64,000 nucleotides of DNA from Pseudomonas sp. (GCF_030684895.1 NZ_JAUXXP010000054.1:62001-126000); one strand, 5' to 3'; shown: positions 25,847-35,179, numbered from the stretch's first letter. Numbers and translations: made by a program. The notes: generated by a model from the letters alone, not told the origin.

Positions 25847-27061
25847 TTGAGTCTTGTTGACGCTGAACGCCGCGTGCTGTCTGGCATGCGCCCGAGCGGT
25901 CTGCTGCACCTGGGGCATTACCAGGGGGTGCTGAAGAACTGGGTGAAGCTGCAACACACCTATGAATGCTTCTTCTGCATCGTTGATCTACACGCGCTGA
26001 CCACTGATTACGACGATGTCGGCCCACTGTCCCAGCGCGTTATGGACATGGCTGTGGACTGGCTGGCGGCCGGCGTCAGCCCCAGTTCGGCGACGCTGTT
26101 TATCCAGTCGCAAGTCCCTGAACACGCCGAGTTGCACCTGCTGCTGTCGATGATCTGCCCGCTCAGCTGGCTGGAGCGCGTGCCGTCCTATAAAGAGCAG
26201 CAGGAACAGCTGCACGGCAAGGACCTGAGCACCTTCGGCTTTCTCGGTTACCCCTTGCTGCAGGCGGCGGACATTCTGCTGTACCGCGCCGGCGTGGTGC
26301 CGGTAGGCAGTGACCAGTTGGCGCATATCGAGTTTGCCCGTGATGTGGCGCGGCGTTTCAACCATTTGTATGGCCGCGAGCCTGGCTTTGAGGAGAAGGC
26401 TGAGGCGGCGATCATCAAGCTGGGCAAGAAAACCGCAACCCTCTACAACAATCTGCGTAAGGCCTATCAAGAACAGGGCGACGCAGAAGCGCTGGAAACC
26501 GCGCGAGCGCTGCTCAAGGACCAACAGAGCATCACCTTGGGTGATAAAGAGCGCCTCTACGGTTACCTGGAAGGCGGCGGCAAGATTCTGCTGATCGAGC
26601 CGCAGGCCATGCTTGGCGAGTCGCCCAAGCTGCTCGGGCTCGATGGTGGCAAGATGTCCAAATCCAACAACAATGCGATTTTCCTGCGTGACAGCGCTGC
26701 GGTGATCGAGGAAAAGATCCGCCGTATGCCGACTGATCCGGCGCGGGTGCATCGCGATGACCCCGGCAGCCCGGCAAATTGCCCGGTGTGGTCGCTGCAT
26801 CAGCTGTATTCCAGCCACGCGACCTGCGACTGGGCGCAGCAAGGCTGCCGCAGCGCCGGTATCGGCTGCCTGGAGTGCAAGGCGCCTTTGGTCGAAGCGC
26901 TGCAACAGGAACTGCAACCTCTGCAGGCGCGTGCTGCGGATTATCAGGACAACCCTGATCTGGTCCGGCAGATTCTTGCCGATGGCGCCGAGCGCGCGCG
27001 CTCCGAAGCGCGGGAAACCTTGAGTGAAGTGCGCCTGGCCCTTGGCCTGAATTACCGCTGA
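25847..27061 (+). CDS. trpS: Tryptophanyl-tRNA synthetase with C-terminal Cys-cluster motif
   Basis: A 404-residue class I synthetase, longer than the E. coli enzyme (334). The HIGH-type motif is HLGH (residues 21-24) and KMSKS is at 269-273. After the catalytic core, Cys312, Cys334, Cys341 and Cys344 form C-x21-C-x6-C-x2-C. This closely parallels the C-x22-C-x6-C-x2-C [4Fe-4S] motif of Thermotoga TrpRS, including flanking CPVW and GC...GCLECK. Start is TTG at 25847, with AGGTAA upstream and no better ATG. A second trpS elsewhere in the genome cannot be excluded. Confidence 0.94.
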   Translation: MSLVDAERRVLSGMRPSGLLHLGHYQGVLKNWVKLQHTYECFFCIVDLHALTTDYDDVGPLSQRVMDMAVDWLAAGVSPSSATLFIQSQVPEHAELHLLLSMICPLSWLERVPSYKEQQEQLHGKDLSTFGFLGYPLLQAADILLYRAGVVPVGSDQLAHIEFARDVARRFNHLYGREPGFEEKAEAAIIKLGKKTATLYNNLRKAYQEQGDAEALETARALLKDQQSITLGDKERLYGYLEGGGKILLIEPQAMLGESPKLLGLDGGKMSKSNNNAIFLRDSAAVIEEKIRRMPTDPARVHRDDPGSPANCPVWSLHQLYSSHATCDWAQQGCRSAGIGCLECKAPLVEALQQELQPLQARAADYQDNPDLVRQILADGAERARSEARETLSEVRLALGLNYR

Positions 27062-27093
27062 ACCTAACGCTGAATCTAATTTCGAGAGTGACC

Positions 27094-27933
27094 ATGTCCA
27101 GCGTGCCAGTCCAGGAACACCCCGACAGCCATCCCCAGGATCAGGCCAATGCCCAGCAAGAGCTGCCATTTGCCCTGGTGTATGGTCAGGCGGTCACCGA
27201 AATGCCGCTGGATCTGTATATCCCGCCGGATGCCCTGGAGGTGTTTCTCGAAGCCTTTGAAGGCCCGCTGGACCTGCTGCTGTACCTGATTCGCAAGCAG
27301 AACATCGACGTGCTGGATATCCCGGTGGCGGAAATCACCCGTCAGTACATGGGCTATGTCGAACTGATGCAGTCGGTGCGTCTGGAGCTGGCTGCCGAGT
27401 ACCTGGTGATGGCAGCCATGCTCGCCGAGATCAAGTCGCGCATGCTGTTGCCGCGCTCCAGCGAGGTCGAAGCCGAGGAAGACGACCCGCGCGCCGAGCT
27501 GATCCGTCGCCTGCAGGAATACGAGCGTTACAAGGCCGCCGCAGAAGGCATTGACGGCCTTAGCCGGGTCGGCCGTGACGTTACCGTGCCGCGCCTGGAC
27601 GCGCCTGAAGCGCGGGCGCGCAAGTTGCTGCCGGATGTCAGCCTGGAAGAAGTGCTGCTGTCGATGGCCGAAGCGCTGCGCCGCGCCGATATGTTTGAAA
27701 GCCACCAAGTCACCCGTGAGGCGCTGTCGACCCGCGAACGCATGAGCGAAGTGCTCGAACGCCTCAAGGGCGGCGCGTTTGTGCCCTTTGTTAGCCTGTT
27801 CAGCGCTGAAGAAGGCAAACTCGGGGTGGTGGTGACCTTTATGGCGGTGCTCGAGTTGATCAAGGAATCCCTGGTTGAACTGGTGCAAAATGAGGCTTTC
27901 GGGCCAATCCATGTGCGTGCGCGGGCTGAATAA
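27094..27933 (+). CDS. scpA: Segregation and condensation protein ScpA
   Basis: A 279-residue kleisin of the Smc-ScpA-ScpB condensin-like complex. It has a poorly conserved N-terminal extension of about 45 residues, then FEGPLDLLLYLIRKQNIDVLDIPVAEITRQY (the Smc neck-binding domain), the YLVMAAMLAEIKSRMLLP helix, and a C-terminal winged helix ending VTFMAVLELIKESLVELVQ. The ATG at 27094 follows CGAGAG; an in-frame GTG at 27088 is possible. The scpB ATG lies 2 nt after its stop, so production of the partners is coupled. Confidence 0.93.
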   Translation: MSSVPVQEHPDSHPQDQANAQQELPFALVYGQAVTEMPLDLYIPPDALEVFLEAFEGPLDLLLYLIRKQNIDVLDIPVAEITRQYMGYVELMQSVRLELAAEYLVMAAMLAEIKSRMLLPRSSEVEAEEDDPRAELIRRLQEYERYKAAAEGIDGLSRVGRDVTVPRLDAPEARARKLLPDVSLEEVLLSMAEALRRADMFESHQVTREALSTRERMSEVLERLKGGAFVPFVSLFSAEEGKLGVVVTFMAVLELIKESLVELVQNEAFGPIHVRARAE

Positions 27934-27935
27934 GC

Positions 27936-28727
27936 ATGAACCTTAACGAACCTCGTGAGCTGGCCAGCCTGCTCGAAGCCTTTCTGCTGGCCTCCGGCAA
28001 GCCGCAATCGCTGGAGCGTCTGTATGAACTCTTCGAGGAGGCCGAGCGGCCGGAGCCAGCGGTCTTCAAGAAGGCCCTGACGCACCTGGGCAAGTCCTGC
28101 GAAGGACGCGCTTTTGAGCTTATCGAAGTGGCGTCCGGTTACCGCCTGCAAGTGCGTGAACGTTTCGCCCCCTGGGTCGGCCGGCTGTGGGAAGAGCGCC
28201 CGCAGCGCTATTCGCGCGCCATGCTGGAAACCCTGGCGCTGATTGCCTACCGCCAGCCGATCACCCGTGGCGAAATCGAAGATGTGCGAGGTGTGGCGGT
28301 CAACAGCCATATCGTCAAAACCCTGCTGGAGCGCGAGTGGATTCGCGTGGTGGGTTACCGCGATGTGCCGGGCAAACCGGCGATGTTTGCCACCACCAAG
28401 GCCTTTCTCGATCACTTCAACCTGAAAAGCCTCGATGAATTACCGCCACTGGCCGCCCTGCGCGAGTTGGAACCCGAGCCGGCGTTGGCTTTTGAGGATG
28501 ATCTGGAAGCGCCGCAAAGCCTGCAGGCGCGTGCCGATCTGGCTCTGGCCGACGAACCAGCAGTGGAAGCGGGCGAGGAAACCAGCTTCAGTAGCCTGCT
28601 GGCTGAACTCGACTCGATGGAGCAGGGTCTGAAAACCGATTTCGACGACCTGCCCGAGCAGGACGATGAGCTTGACGATGCCGAAGAGCCTCATGAAGCC
28701 CTGGATAAAGAGCAGCTGCCTGACTGA
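27936..28727 (+). CDS. scpB: Segregation and condensation protein ScpB
   Basis: A 263-residue protein with the two winged helices of ScpB in residues 1-170 (LASLLEAFLLASGKPQSLERL and SRAMLETLALIAYRQPITRGEIEDVRGV). A long acidic, low-complexity C-terminal tail rich in Glu/Asp follows (about residues 180-263). ScpB dimers bind the ScpA kleisin. The tail is longer than in many species and is probably disordered. Confidence 0.93.
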   Translation: MNLNEPRELASLLEAFLLASGKPQSLERLYELFEEAERPEPAVFKKALTHLGKSCEGRAFELIEVASGYRLQVRERFAPWVGRLWEERPQRYSRAMLETLALIAYRQPITRGEIEDVRGVAVNSHIVKTLLEREWIRVVGYRDVPGKPAMFATTKAFLDHFNLKSLDELPPLAALRELEPEPALAFEDDLEAPQSLQARADLALADEPAVEAGEETSFSSLLAELDSMEQGLKTDFDDLPEQDDELDDAEEPHEALDKEQLPD

Positions 28728-28760
28728 GGGTCGTAGGATGGGTGGGGCCACCGATCAACG

Positions 28761-28822
28761 GTAGCCCGGATAAGCCTTGGCGCAATCCGGGATGGCAGCT
28801 CCCCGGATTTCATCCGGGCTAC
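28761..28822. repeat. REP-like palindromic repeat, copy 1
   Basis: Flanked by GTAGCCCGGAT (28761-28771) and its complement ATCCGGGCTAC (28812-28822), with inner CCGGAT/ATCCGG pairs. It shares its ends and the CCCGGATTTCATCCGGGCTAC-type right arm with the copy at 33670-33737. It lies between scpB and rluB and resembles known Pseudomonas extragenic palindromes. Confidence 0.8.
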
Positions 28823-28937
28823 GGTAATGGGCTAGCACATAGGCGCCGATTGTCGCAAAGGCCGACGACTGCTCATCTGCCAGCTAGCCTCAATCCGTGC
28901 GTAAGCGCCGCGTTTCGCGTATGCTCCGCGGCCCTTC

Positions 28938-28953
28938 GACGACTCGAGTCGTC
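28938..28953. promoter_or_regulatory. 16-bp perfect palindrome in the rluB leader
   Basis: GACGACTCGAGTCGTC is self-complementary and lies 33 nt before the rluB ATG. A TATGCT hexamer (28919-28924) that could be a -10 is 13 bp upstream. It could be an operator or an RNA hairpin with a UCGA loop. Confidence 0.4.
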
Positions 28954-28986
28954 CAATCACTAAAGAAAACACCGGGAGGTGCCCAG

Positions 28987-30186
28987 ATGAGTGAAGAAAT
29001 CGAAGAATACAGCCCCGCAGGCGAAAAACTGCAGAAAGTCATGGCGCGCATGGGCCTGGCTTCACGCCGTGAAATCGAAGCCTGGATTACCGCTGGCCGC
29101 GTCAAGGTCAACGGCGCAGTCGCCAGTCTCGGCGTGCGCGTCGACCTGCACGACGCGATTGCCGTCGATGGCAAGGTGATCCGCCGCGAAGAAGCTGCCG
29201 AAAGCGTGCGCCGCGTAATCATCTACAACAAACCCGAAGGCGAGATCTGCACCCGTGACGACCCGGAAGGCCGTCCGACCGTGTTTGACCGCTTGCCACG
29301 GCCGAAAGATGGCCGCTGGATCAATATCGGTCGCCTCGACATCAACACCACCGGTTTGCTGATGTTCACCACCGACGGTGAGCTGGCCAACCGCCTGATG
29401 CACCCGTCCTTCCAGATGGACCGCGAGTACGCCGTGCGTGTGCGTGGCGAAGTCGATGAAGAGATGATCGAGCGCCTGAAAGCTGGCGTGATGCTCGAAG
29501 ACGGCCCGGCCAAGTTCACCGATATCAAGGTCGCTCCGGGCGGCGTGGGCTTCAACCACTGGTATCACTGCGTGGTGATGGAAGGCCGTAACCGCGAAGT
29601 GCGTCGTTTGTGGGAATCCCAGGGCCTGGTGGTCAGCCGTCTGAAGCGTGTGCGTTTCGGCCCGGTGTTTATCACCTCGGACCTGACCATGGGCCGCTGG
29701 CGCGAAATGAGCCAGCGCGAAGTGGATATCCTCAGCGAGGAAGTCGGCCTCAAGCCGGTTGCCTTGCCGGATATGAAGGAAAAAGCCCGCGACAAGATCG
29801 ACCGTCTGCAACGCAAATCGGCCAAGCCGGTAGGTCGTGCCGCACGTCCGGAGCGGACTTTGCGTCCGGCCCATGGCGGCGGTCCGGCAGCGGCTGGCGA
29901 TCAGGGCCGTTCGCGCCCTGCGCGTGGCGAAGGTGCTGAGCGTGGCGAGCGTCCAGTACGCACTCCACGTGCGCCGCGTGTCGATCAAGGCAAAGGCACG
30001 CCAGTTGCCGAGCGTCCGAGCGATGTCAACAAGAAGCGTCCGGCCAAGCCGGGTGCACAGCGCCCTGGCGTCGAGCTGAGCGAGCGTCCATCGCGCAAGC
30101 CAGCCGGTGCGCCGGTCAAGCGCCGCAGCCCGCCGAGCCGTGAAGGTCAGCGCCCAGGTTTTGGTCGCGGTCCTAAGCCGGAGTAA
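28987..30186 (+). CDS. rluB: 23S rRNA pseudouridine(2605) synthase RluB
   Basis: A 399-residue RsuA-family pseudouridine synthase. The S4 RNA-binding domain (EKLQKVMARMGLASRREIE, residues 14-60) is followed by the catalytic domain with the active-site Asp in INIGRLDINTTGLL. HCVVMEGRNREVRRLWESQG is the family signature. The last 110 or so residues are a basic Arg/Pro/Gly/Lys tail that is probably disordered and may contact rRNA. GGGAGGTG precedes the ATG. Confidence 0.93.
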   Translation: MSEEIEEYSPAGEKLQKVMARMGLASRREIEAWITAGRVKVNGAVASLGVRVDLHDAIAVDGKVIRREEAAESVRRVIIYNKPEGEICTRDDPEGRPTVFDRLPRPKDGRWINIGRLDINTTGLLMFTTDGELANRLMHPSFQMDREYAVRVRGEVDEEMIERLKAGVMLEDGPAKFTDIKVAPGGVGFNHWYHCVVMEGRNREVRRLWESQGLVVSRLKRVRFGPVFITSDLTMGRWREMSQREVDILSEEVGLKPVALPDMKEKARDKIDRLQRKSAKPVGRAARPERTLRPAHGGGPAAAGDQGRSRPARGEGAERGERPVRTPRAPRVDQGKGTPVAERPSDVNKKRPAKPGAQRPGVELSERPSRKPAGAPVKRRSPPSREGQRPGFGRGPKPE

Positions 30187-30205
30187 TCCATTGCGGTGGA
30201 TGTAA

Positions 30206-30232
30206 AAAGGCGACCCTAGGGTCGCCTTTTTT
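30206..30232 (+). terminator. Rho-independent terminator after rluB
   Basis: AAAGGCGACC-CTAG-GGTCGCCTTTTTT: a 10-bp stem followed by a T6 run. It starts 19 nt after the rluB stop and could also serve the convergent GGDEF gene. Confidence 0.93.
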
Positions 30233-30245
30233 ATTTGCCGAGTAT

Positions 30246-31172
30246 TTAGCCCGCCATCGACAGACGATTACGGCCATCGCGTTTGGACACATACAGCGCG
30301 TTGTCGGCGCGGCGCAGCAGGCTTTCCATCGATTCGCCCGGCAGCAGGGTGGCGCAGCCGAGGCTGACCGACAGTTCGATGGCGCGGTTTTCCACCAGGT
30401 ACTGGATGCCCAGGACCGCCATGCGCAGGCGCTCACCAACCATTGAGGCAGATTCGCGGTTGGTGTTGGAGAGCAGCACCATAAATTCTTCACCGCCGAA
30501 GCGAAACACCATGTCGACGTTGCGCAGGCTGTCTTTCAGCGCTGTAGCAACGGCTTTCAGTGCCTGATCACCGATCAGATGGCCGTGGGTATCGTTGATG
30601 CGCTTGAAGTGGTCGATGTCGACCATCAGTACCGACAGTGGCTGCAGGGTGCGCCGGGCAATATCCACTTCGCGCTTGAGCGTCTGCTGCATGGCGATGC
30701 GGTTGCCGGTTTCGGTCAGCGGGTCGCGTAGTGCGCTTTGTACGGCTGCGCGATAGAGCAGGGCGTTGCGCAGCGGAAATAGCAGGCTGGCGAGCAGCGA
30801 TTCGAGCTGGCCCAGCTCATCCTCACTGAAGCGCTGGTTGCGGCGGAATGTCAGCTCACCGAGGAATTCACCATCGTGATTCAAGCGGTAGCCGGCCGAG
30901 TGGTTGCCGCGCTCGCCCAGCTCCAGACGCAGATCGCAGGAGGCCAGTTGGTAGCTGAGGGCGCTGAGCGGTACCAGGCGCTGCACTTCGCTGTAGAACA
31001 GCTCAAGAATGCGTTCGGCTTCCAGCGAAGTTTGCAGGCGCAGGCTCAGTTGCTGGCGCAGTTGTGCCAGGCTGACCGGCTTGAGGTTTTTCTGCAGACG
31101 ACCGGCATAGCCGAGACGCTGCAATTTGGCAGCGTCGAAATCGATGGTGTTGGACTGGTTGTGCGGGGCCAT
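30246..31172 (-). CDS. Cytoplasmic diguanylate cyclase (GGDEF)
   Basis: A 308-residue soluble protein. Residues about 45-140 form a GAF-like sensory region with no membrane span, followed by a GGDEF domain. The active site is FGGEEF, and RNVD lies five residues before it, giving a complete I-site. It matches P. aeruginosa PA3177 in length and position (before yciK/mupP/ubiG). It converges on rluB with a terminator between. The signal sensed is unknown. Confidence 0.87.
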   Translation of the reverse strand: MAPHNQSNTIDFDAAKLQRLGYAGRLQKNLKPVSLAQLRQQLSLRLQTSLEAERILELFYSEVQRLVPLSALSYQLASCDLRLELGERGNHSAGYRLNHDGEFLGELTFRRNQRFSEDELGQLESLLASLLFPLRNALLYRAAVQSALRDPLTETGNRIAMQQTLKREVDIARRTLQPLSVLMVDIDHFKRINDTHGHLIGDQALKAVATALKDSLRNVDMVFRFGGEEFMVLLSNTNRESASMVGERLRMAVLGIQYLVENRAIELSVSLGCATLLPGESMESLLRRADNALYVSKRDGRNRLSMAG

Positions 31173-31355
31173 GAAGCTCTACCTCTAGCGCAGTACGCGA
31201 CGATAACTGGGCTAGAGCGAATTCCGTGCCAATCTCAAAATCACTTAAAAAGTGCTTTTAATTCATTGGTTTAGTATTTATTTAAACGAGTACGCGGCAA
31301 ACCTTTGCCGGTTAACTGACGGGACTGCTGGCAATTTGATGCCAGGTAAATCGCT

Positions 31356-31377
31356 TGCCGCCGGAAAACCGGCGGCA
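31356..31377 (-). terminator. GC-rich hairpin after yciK
   Basis: TGCCGCCGG-AAAA-CCGGCGGCA: a perfect 9-bp stem 12 nt past the yciK stop. No clear U-run follows on the transcribed strand, so termination strength is uncertain. Confidence 0.45.
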
Positions 31378-31388
31378 GTTGTGATGGC

Positions 31389-32129
31389 TTACTGCGCGTC
31401 AAATGCCTGACCGTTGACCCCTGTGCTGTCTGGCCCCATCAGGTACAAGTAGACCGGCATGATGGCGTCCGGCAGCAGGTTATTAGCTGGATTCTCGCCC
31501 GGGTAGGCCTGGGCGCGCATGTCGGTGCGGGTGGCGCCTGGGTTGACGCTGTTGGCGCGCACGCTGGCGATACCGTCGATTTCGTCGGCGAGTACCTGCA
31601 TCAGGCCCTCGGTGGCGAATTTCGATACGGCATAAGCACCCCAGTAAGCGCGACCCTTGCGCCCGACACTGCTGGAGGTAAACACCACCGAGGCGTCCGT
31701 CGAGAGTTTGAGCAGCGGCAGCAGGGTGCTGGTGAGCATAAACATGGCGTTGACGTTGACCTGCATAACGCGCATGAAGTTGTCGCCGGACAGCTGCTCC
31801 AGCGGCGTGCGCGGGCCGATGATCGAGGCGTTGTGCAGCAGGCCGTCGAGTTTGCCGAACTCGGCTTCGATCATCGCCGCCAGCTCGTCGTACTGATGCG
31901 GCAGGGCGGTTTCCAGGTTGAACGGGATGACCGCGGCCTGCGGATGGCCGGCGGCTTCGATGGCGTCATACACCCGGCTGAGGTTTTCTTCGGTCTTGCC
32001 CAGCAGCAGCACGGTTGCACCATGGGCGGCAAAGGTTTTGGCGGCGGTTGCGCCAATGCCACGGCCGGCACCGGTCACCAGAATCACGCGGCCCTTGAGC
32101 AGGTCGGGGCGGGCGGAATAGTCATGCAT
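31389..32129 (-). CDS. yciK: YciK family short-chain dehydrogenase/reductase
   Basis: A 246-residue SDR. The nucleotide motif TGAGRGIG is at residues 20-27, NAS at about 99-101, and the catalytic Ser/Tyr/Lys as SSSVGRKGRAYWGAYAVSK. The E. coli homologue YciK has no firm substrate. It is downstream of mupP-ubiG in the same direction, as in P. aeruginosa. Confidence 0.9.
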   Translation of the reverse strand: MHDYSARPDLLKGRVILVTGAGRGIGATAAKTFAAHGATVLLLGKTEENLSRVYDAIEAAGHPQAAVIPFNLETALPHQYDELAAMIEAEFGKLDGLLHNASIIGPRTPLEQLSGDNFMRVMQVNVNAMFMLTSTLLPLLKLSTDASVVFTSSSVGRKGRAYWGAYAVSKFATEGLMQVLADEIDGIASVRANSVNPGATRTDMRAQAYPGENPANNLLPDAIMPVYLYLMGPDSTGVNGQAFDAQ

Positions 32130-32188
32130 GGGTAAAGCCTCATTAATTCAAAAACGGGTGGCGTCGGCGCGCGCCTGGCAGGCGATTT

Positions 32189-32860
32189 TCAGCAGCTGCA
32201 CAGGGCTCGTTCGAGTACGGCGCGCAGTTCCAGTGGATGGTCCACCACCACATCGGCGCCCCAGTTGCGTGGGTTGTCCTGCGGGTGGATATAGCCGTAG
32301 GTGACGGCGGCGGTCTTGCAGCCGGCGGCGCGGCCGGCTTCGATATCGCGCTCGTCATCGCCAACAAACAGGGTGGCGGCGGGTTCTACGCCCATTTTCG
32401 CGCAGGCCAGCAGGATCATCTCCGGGTCGGGCTTGCTGCGGCTGACGTGATCCGGGCAGACCAGCACCGCCGAGCGCTGCGCTAGGCCGAGTTGCTGCAT
32501 GATCGGCTCGGCGTAGCGCACCGGCTTATTGGTCGCTACGCCCCAGACCAGCTTGGCCTGTTCGATGTCAGTGAGCAGCTCATGCATGCCGTCGAAGGGC
32601 CGGGTCAGCACCGCGCAGTGGCTCTGGTAGCGTTCGAGAAACTCCAGGCGCAGGGTTTCGAAACATGCGGCCTCGGGGTCCATGGCGAAGTTGGCGGCGA
32701 CCATCGCGCGCGCACCACCGGAGACCTGATCGCGGATCAGCTTGTCGGCAATCGGCGGCAGGTCGCGCTCGGCGCGCATGGCCTGGCAAATGGCGATAAA
32801 GTCCGGCGCGCTGTCGAGCAGGGTGCCGTCCATATCGAATAAAACCGCGCGCAAGCGCAT
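32189..32860 (-). CDS. mupP: N-acetylmuramic acid 6-phosphate phosphatase MupP (HAD family)
   Basis: A 223-residue HAD phosphatase: nucleophile motif DMDGTLLDS (Asp9), motif II Thr in VWGVATNKP, motif III Lys in SRSKPDPEM and motif [13 protein letters not shown]. In Pseudomonas MupP dephosphorylates MurNAc-6P in a recycling route that bypasses de novo UDP-MurNAc synthesis and gives intrinsic fosfomycin resistance. Genes of this fold here are often mislabelled phosphoglycolate phosphatase; position between ubiG and yciK matches PA3172. Its ATG overlaps the ubiG stop by one base (TAATG). Confidence 0.88.
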   Translation of the reverse strand: MRLRAVLFDMDGTLLDSAPDFIAICQAMRAERDLPPIADKLIRDQVSGGARAMVAANFAMDPEAACFETLRLEFLERYQSHCAVLTRPFDGMHELLTDIEQAKLVWGVATNKPVRYAEPIMQQLGLAQRSAVLVCPDHVSRSKPDPEMILLACAKMGVEPAATLFVGDDERDIEAGRAAGCKTAAVTYGYIHPQDNPRNWGADVVVDHPLELRAVLERALCSC

Positions 32861-33558
32861 TAGGCCTCCTTGAGTGTCTGGATCATGTAGTTGACGTCGA
32901 CATCGGCTTCCAGCTTGTAGCGTTTGCTCAGCGGGTTGTAGGTCAGGCCGATGATGTCCTTGACCTCAAGGCCCGCCTCGCGGCTCCAGGCGCCCAGCTC
33001 GGACGGGCGGATAAATTTCTTGAAGTCATGGGTGCCGCGCGGCAGCAGGCGCATCAGGTATTCGGCGCCGATGATGGCAAACAGATACGCCTTGGGGTTG
33101 CGGTTGATGGTGGAGAAGAACACCTGACCGCCAGGCTTGACCATGCGGTAGCACGCGCGGATCACCGAGGCTGGGTCGGGTACGTGCTCGAGCATTTCCA
33201 GGCAGGTGACCACATCGAACTGCTCGGGCATCTCGAGGGCCAGGGCTTCGGCGGTGATCTGTCGGTACTCAACGCTGACGCCGGATTCCAGCTGATGCAG
33301 TTGGGCCACGGCCAGCGGTGCTTCACCCATGTCGATACCGGTGACGCTGGCGCCGCGCTGAGCCATGGATTCGCTGAGGATGCCGCCGCCGCAGCCGACG
33401 TCCAGGACCTTCTTGCCGGCCAGGCCGACGCGTTCGTCGATCCAGTTGACCCGCAGCGGGTTGATGTCATGCAGCGGCTTGAATTCGCTTTCGCGGTCCC
33501 ACCAGCGGTGGGCAAGGGCTTCGAATTTGGCGATTTCGGCGTGGTCGACGTTGCTCAT
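32860..33558 (-). CDS. ubiG: Ubiquinone biosynthesis O-methyltransferase UbiG
   Basis: A 232-residue SAM-dependent O-methyltransferase for both O-methylation steps of ubiquinone. Motif I is [13 protein letters not shown], and the post-I region and [29 protein letters not shown] are typical. ATG at 33558 gives [21 protein letters not shown], the family N-terminus; the frame is open to 33639 without a ribosome site. It is the first gene of ubiG-mupP-(yciK). Confidence 0.95.
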   Translation of the reverse strand: MSNVDHAEIAKFEALAHRWWDRESEFKPLHDINPLRVNWIDERVGLAGKKVLDVGCGGGILSESMAQRGASVTGIDMGEAPLAVAQLHQLESGVSVEYRQITAEALALEMPEQFDVVTCLEMLEHVPDPASVIRACYRMVKPGGQVFFSTINRNPKAYLFAIIGAEYLMRLLPRGTHDFKKFIRPSELGAWSREAGLEVKDIIGLTYNPLSKRYKLEADVDVNYMIQTLKEA

Positions 33559-33669
33559 ATAAATCCCTGAATCAGGCTGCAGCGAGAGGCTCATGTTGCC
33601 AGTTTCGCCGGGTGGATTGGACGTCTGTTGTGCGTCCAATGTATGTCAGTTTGTCGCAGTGTCTGCTGT

Positions 33670-33737
33670 GTAGCCCGGATGGAATCCGGGGTGGGCGCAA
33701 CAGATGCGCGGTTGTTCCCGGATTTCATCCGGGCTAC
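33670..33737. repeat. REP-like palindromic repeat, copy 2
   Basis: GTAGCCCGGAT (33670-33680) and ATCCGGGCTAC (33727-33737) flank a 46-bp centre with inner AATCCGGG/CCCGGATT pairs. It shares ends with the copy at 28761-28822. It abuts the stop codon of the MTA deaminase gene and could form a 3' mRNA hairpin there. Confidence 0.8.
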
Positions 33738-35060
33738 CTATCCTCTTCCAGCAATCTTCGCGCCCCAGGCGCGGGCGTTGGCGATGATCCGTTGTTCGTC
33801 CAGGCGCGTCAGTTGGCCGCCGTCGAGCAATTGCTTACCGCCGACCCACAGGTGTTCGACGCAGGCGCGGCCGCCGGCATAAAGCAGCTGCGATACCGGG
33901 TCATAGACCGGTTGCTGGGCCAGGCCGGAGAGGTTGAACGCCACCATGTCCGCGGCCTTGCCCGGCTCCAGCGAACCGATCTGCTCATCCAGACCCAGGG
34001 CGCGTGCGCCGTTGAGCGTGGCCATGCGCAGCGCGCGGTGGGCATCCAGAGCCGTGGCGCAACCGGCTACGGCTTTGGCCAGCAGGGCGGCGGTGCGGGT
34101 TTCGCCGAGCAGGTCGAGGTCGTTGTTGCTCGCTGCGCCATCGGTGCCGATGGCGACGTTGACCCCGGCCTGCCAAAGTTTTTCCACCGGGCAGAAGCCG
34201 CTGGCCAGCTTGAGGTTGGATTCTGGACAATGGATCACGCTGCTGTTGCTTTCCACCAGCAGGGCCAGGTCTTCATCATTTATCTGGGTCATGTGCACGG
34301 CCTGGAAACGCGGGCCGAGCAGGTCGAGGCGCGCCAGGCGGGCCAGTGGCCGTTCGCCGCGCTGCTCCAGGCTCTGCTGCACTTCAAAAGCGGTTTCGTG
34401 CACATGCATATGAATGCCGGCGTCCAGCTCTTCGGCGAGCATGCGGATGTTTTCCAGCTTGTCGTCGCTCACCGTATAGGGGGCGTGGGGGCCGAAGGCC
34501 ACGCTCAGGCGCGGGTGGTGCTTGAGGTCGTCGAACAGCGCCAGGCCCTTGCGCAGCGACTCGTCTGCGTCGCGGGCGCCGGGAATCGGGAAATCCAGCA
34601 CCGGAATGCTGATCTGCGCGCGGATGCCGCTGCTGTGTACCAGCTGGCTGGCGGTTTCCGGGAAGAAATACATGTCAGAAAAGCAGGTGATGCCACCCTT
34701 GAGCTGTTCGGCGATGGCCAGCTCGGTGCCGTCCTGGACAAACTGCTCGTTGACCCACTTGGCCTCGGCCGGCCAGATGTGCTTCTCCAGCCAGGTCATC
34801 AGCGGTAGATCATCGGCCAGGCCGCGGAACAGGGTCATTGCCGCATGCCCGTGGGCGTTGACCAGGCCAGGCGTGAGTAGTCGTCCGGGCAACTCAAACA
34901 CCTGCAGGGCTGCGTGTTTGAGTGCTTCAGCGCGCGGGGCGATCAGCGCGATGCGCCCGTCACGGATACCCAGGCCGTGTTCCAGCAGCACCACGCCAGC
35001 AGGCTCGACCGGGACCAGCCAGGTGGGCAGCAACAGCAGGTCGAGTGGGGCTAGGGGCAT
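33738..35060 (-). CDS. mtaD: 5'-methylthioadenosine/S-adenosylhomocysteine deaminase-type TRZ/ATZ hydrolase
   Basis: A 440-residue amidohydrolase-superfamily deaminase. Metal ligands are visible in [18 protein letters not shown], the HVHETAFE segment (two His plus the catalytic Glu region), HMTQ and [13 protein letters not shown]. Its P. aeruginosa counterpart PA3170 deaminates 5'-methylthioadenosine to methylthioinosine. Here it is divergent from mtnA, the next-but-one enzyme of the same salvage route, which supports this role over the generic guanine/chlorohydrolase names. The promoter region is the 147-bp gap between them. Confidence 0.88.
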   Translation of the reverse strand: MPLAPLDLLLLPTWLVPVEPAGVVLLEHGLGIRDGRIALIAPRAEALKHAALQVFELPGRLLTPGLVNAHGHAAMTLFRGLADDLPLMTWLEKHIWPAEAKWVNEQFVQDGTELAIAEQLKGGITCFSDMYFFPETASQLVHSSGIRAQISIPVLDFPIPGARDADESLRKGLALFDDLKHHPRLSVAFGPHAPYTVSDDKLENIRMLAEELDAGIHMHVHETAFEVQQSLEQRGERPLARLARLDLLGPRFQAVHMTQINDEDLALLVESNSSVIHCPESNLKLASGFCPVEKLWQAGVNVAIGTDGAASNNDLDLLGETRTAALLAKAVAGCATALDAHRALRMATLNGARALGLDEQIGSLEPGKAADMVAFNLSGLAQQPVYDPVSQLLYAGGRACVEHLWVGGKQLLDGGQLTRLDEQRIIANARAWGAKIAGRG

Positions 35061-35173
35061 GGTGGCGCTTCCGGCAGATATAAAGTGGCGAGTTTATAGG
35101 GGAACGCCCTAGGCTTGAAGCTGCACGCGCTTTATCTGGCGGGCTGCTGGCGCGATGCGCCGGGCGGTGTGCG

Positions 35174-35179
35174 TATAAT
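35174..35179 (+). promoter_or_regulatory. Probable -10 box of the mtnA promoter
   Basis: Perfect TATAAT 29 nt before the mtnA ATG, in a G-C-G-TATAAT-G context like that before recQ. No recognisable -35 at the standard spacing. Confidence 0.45.
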
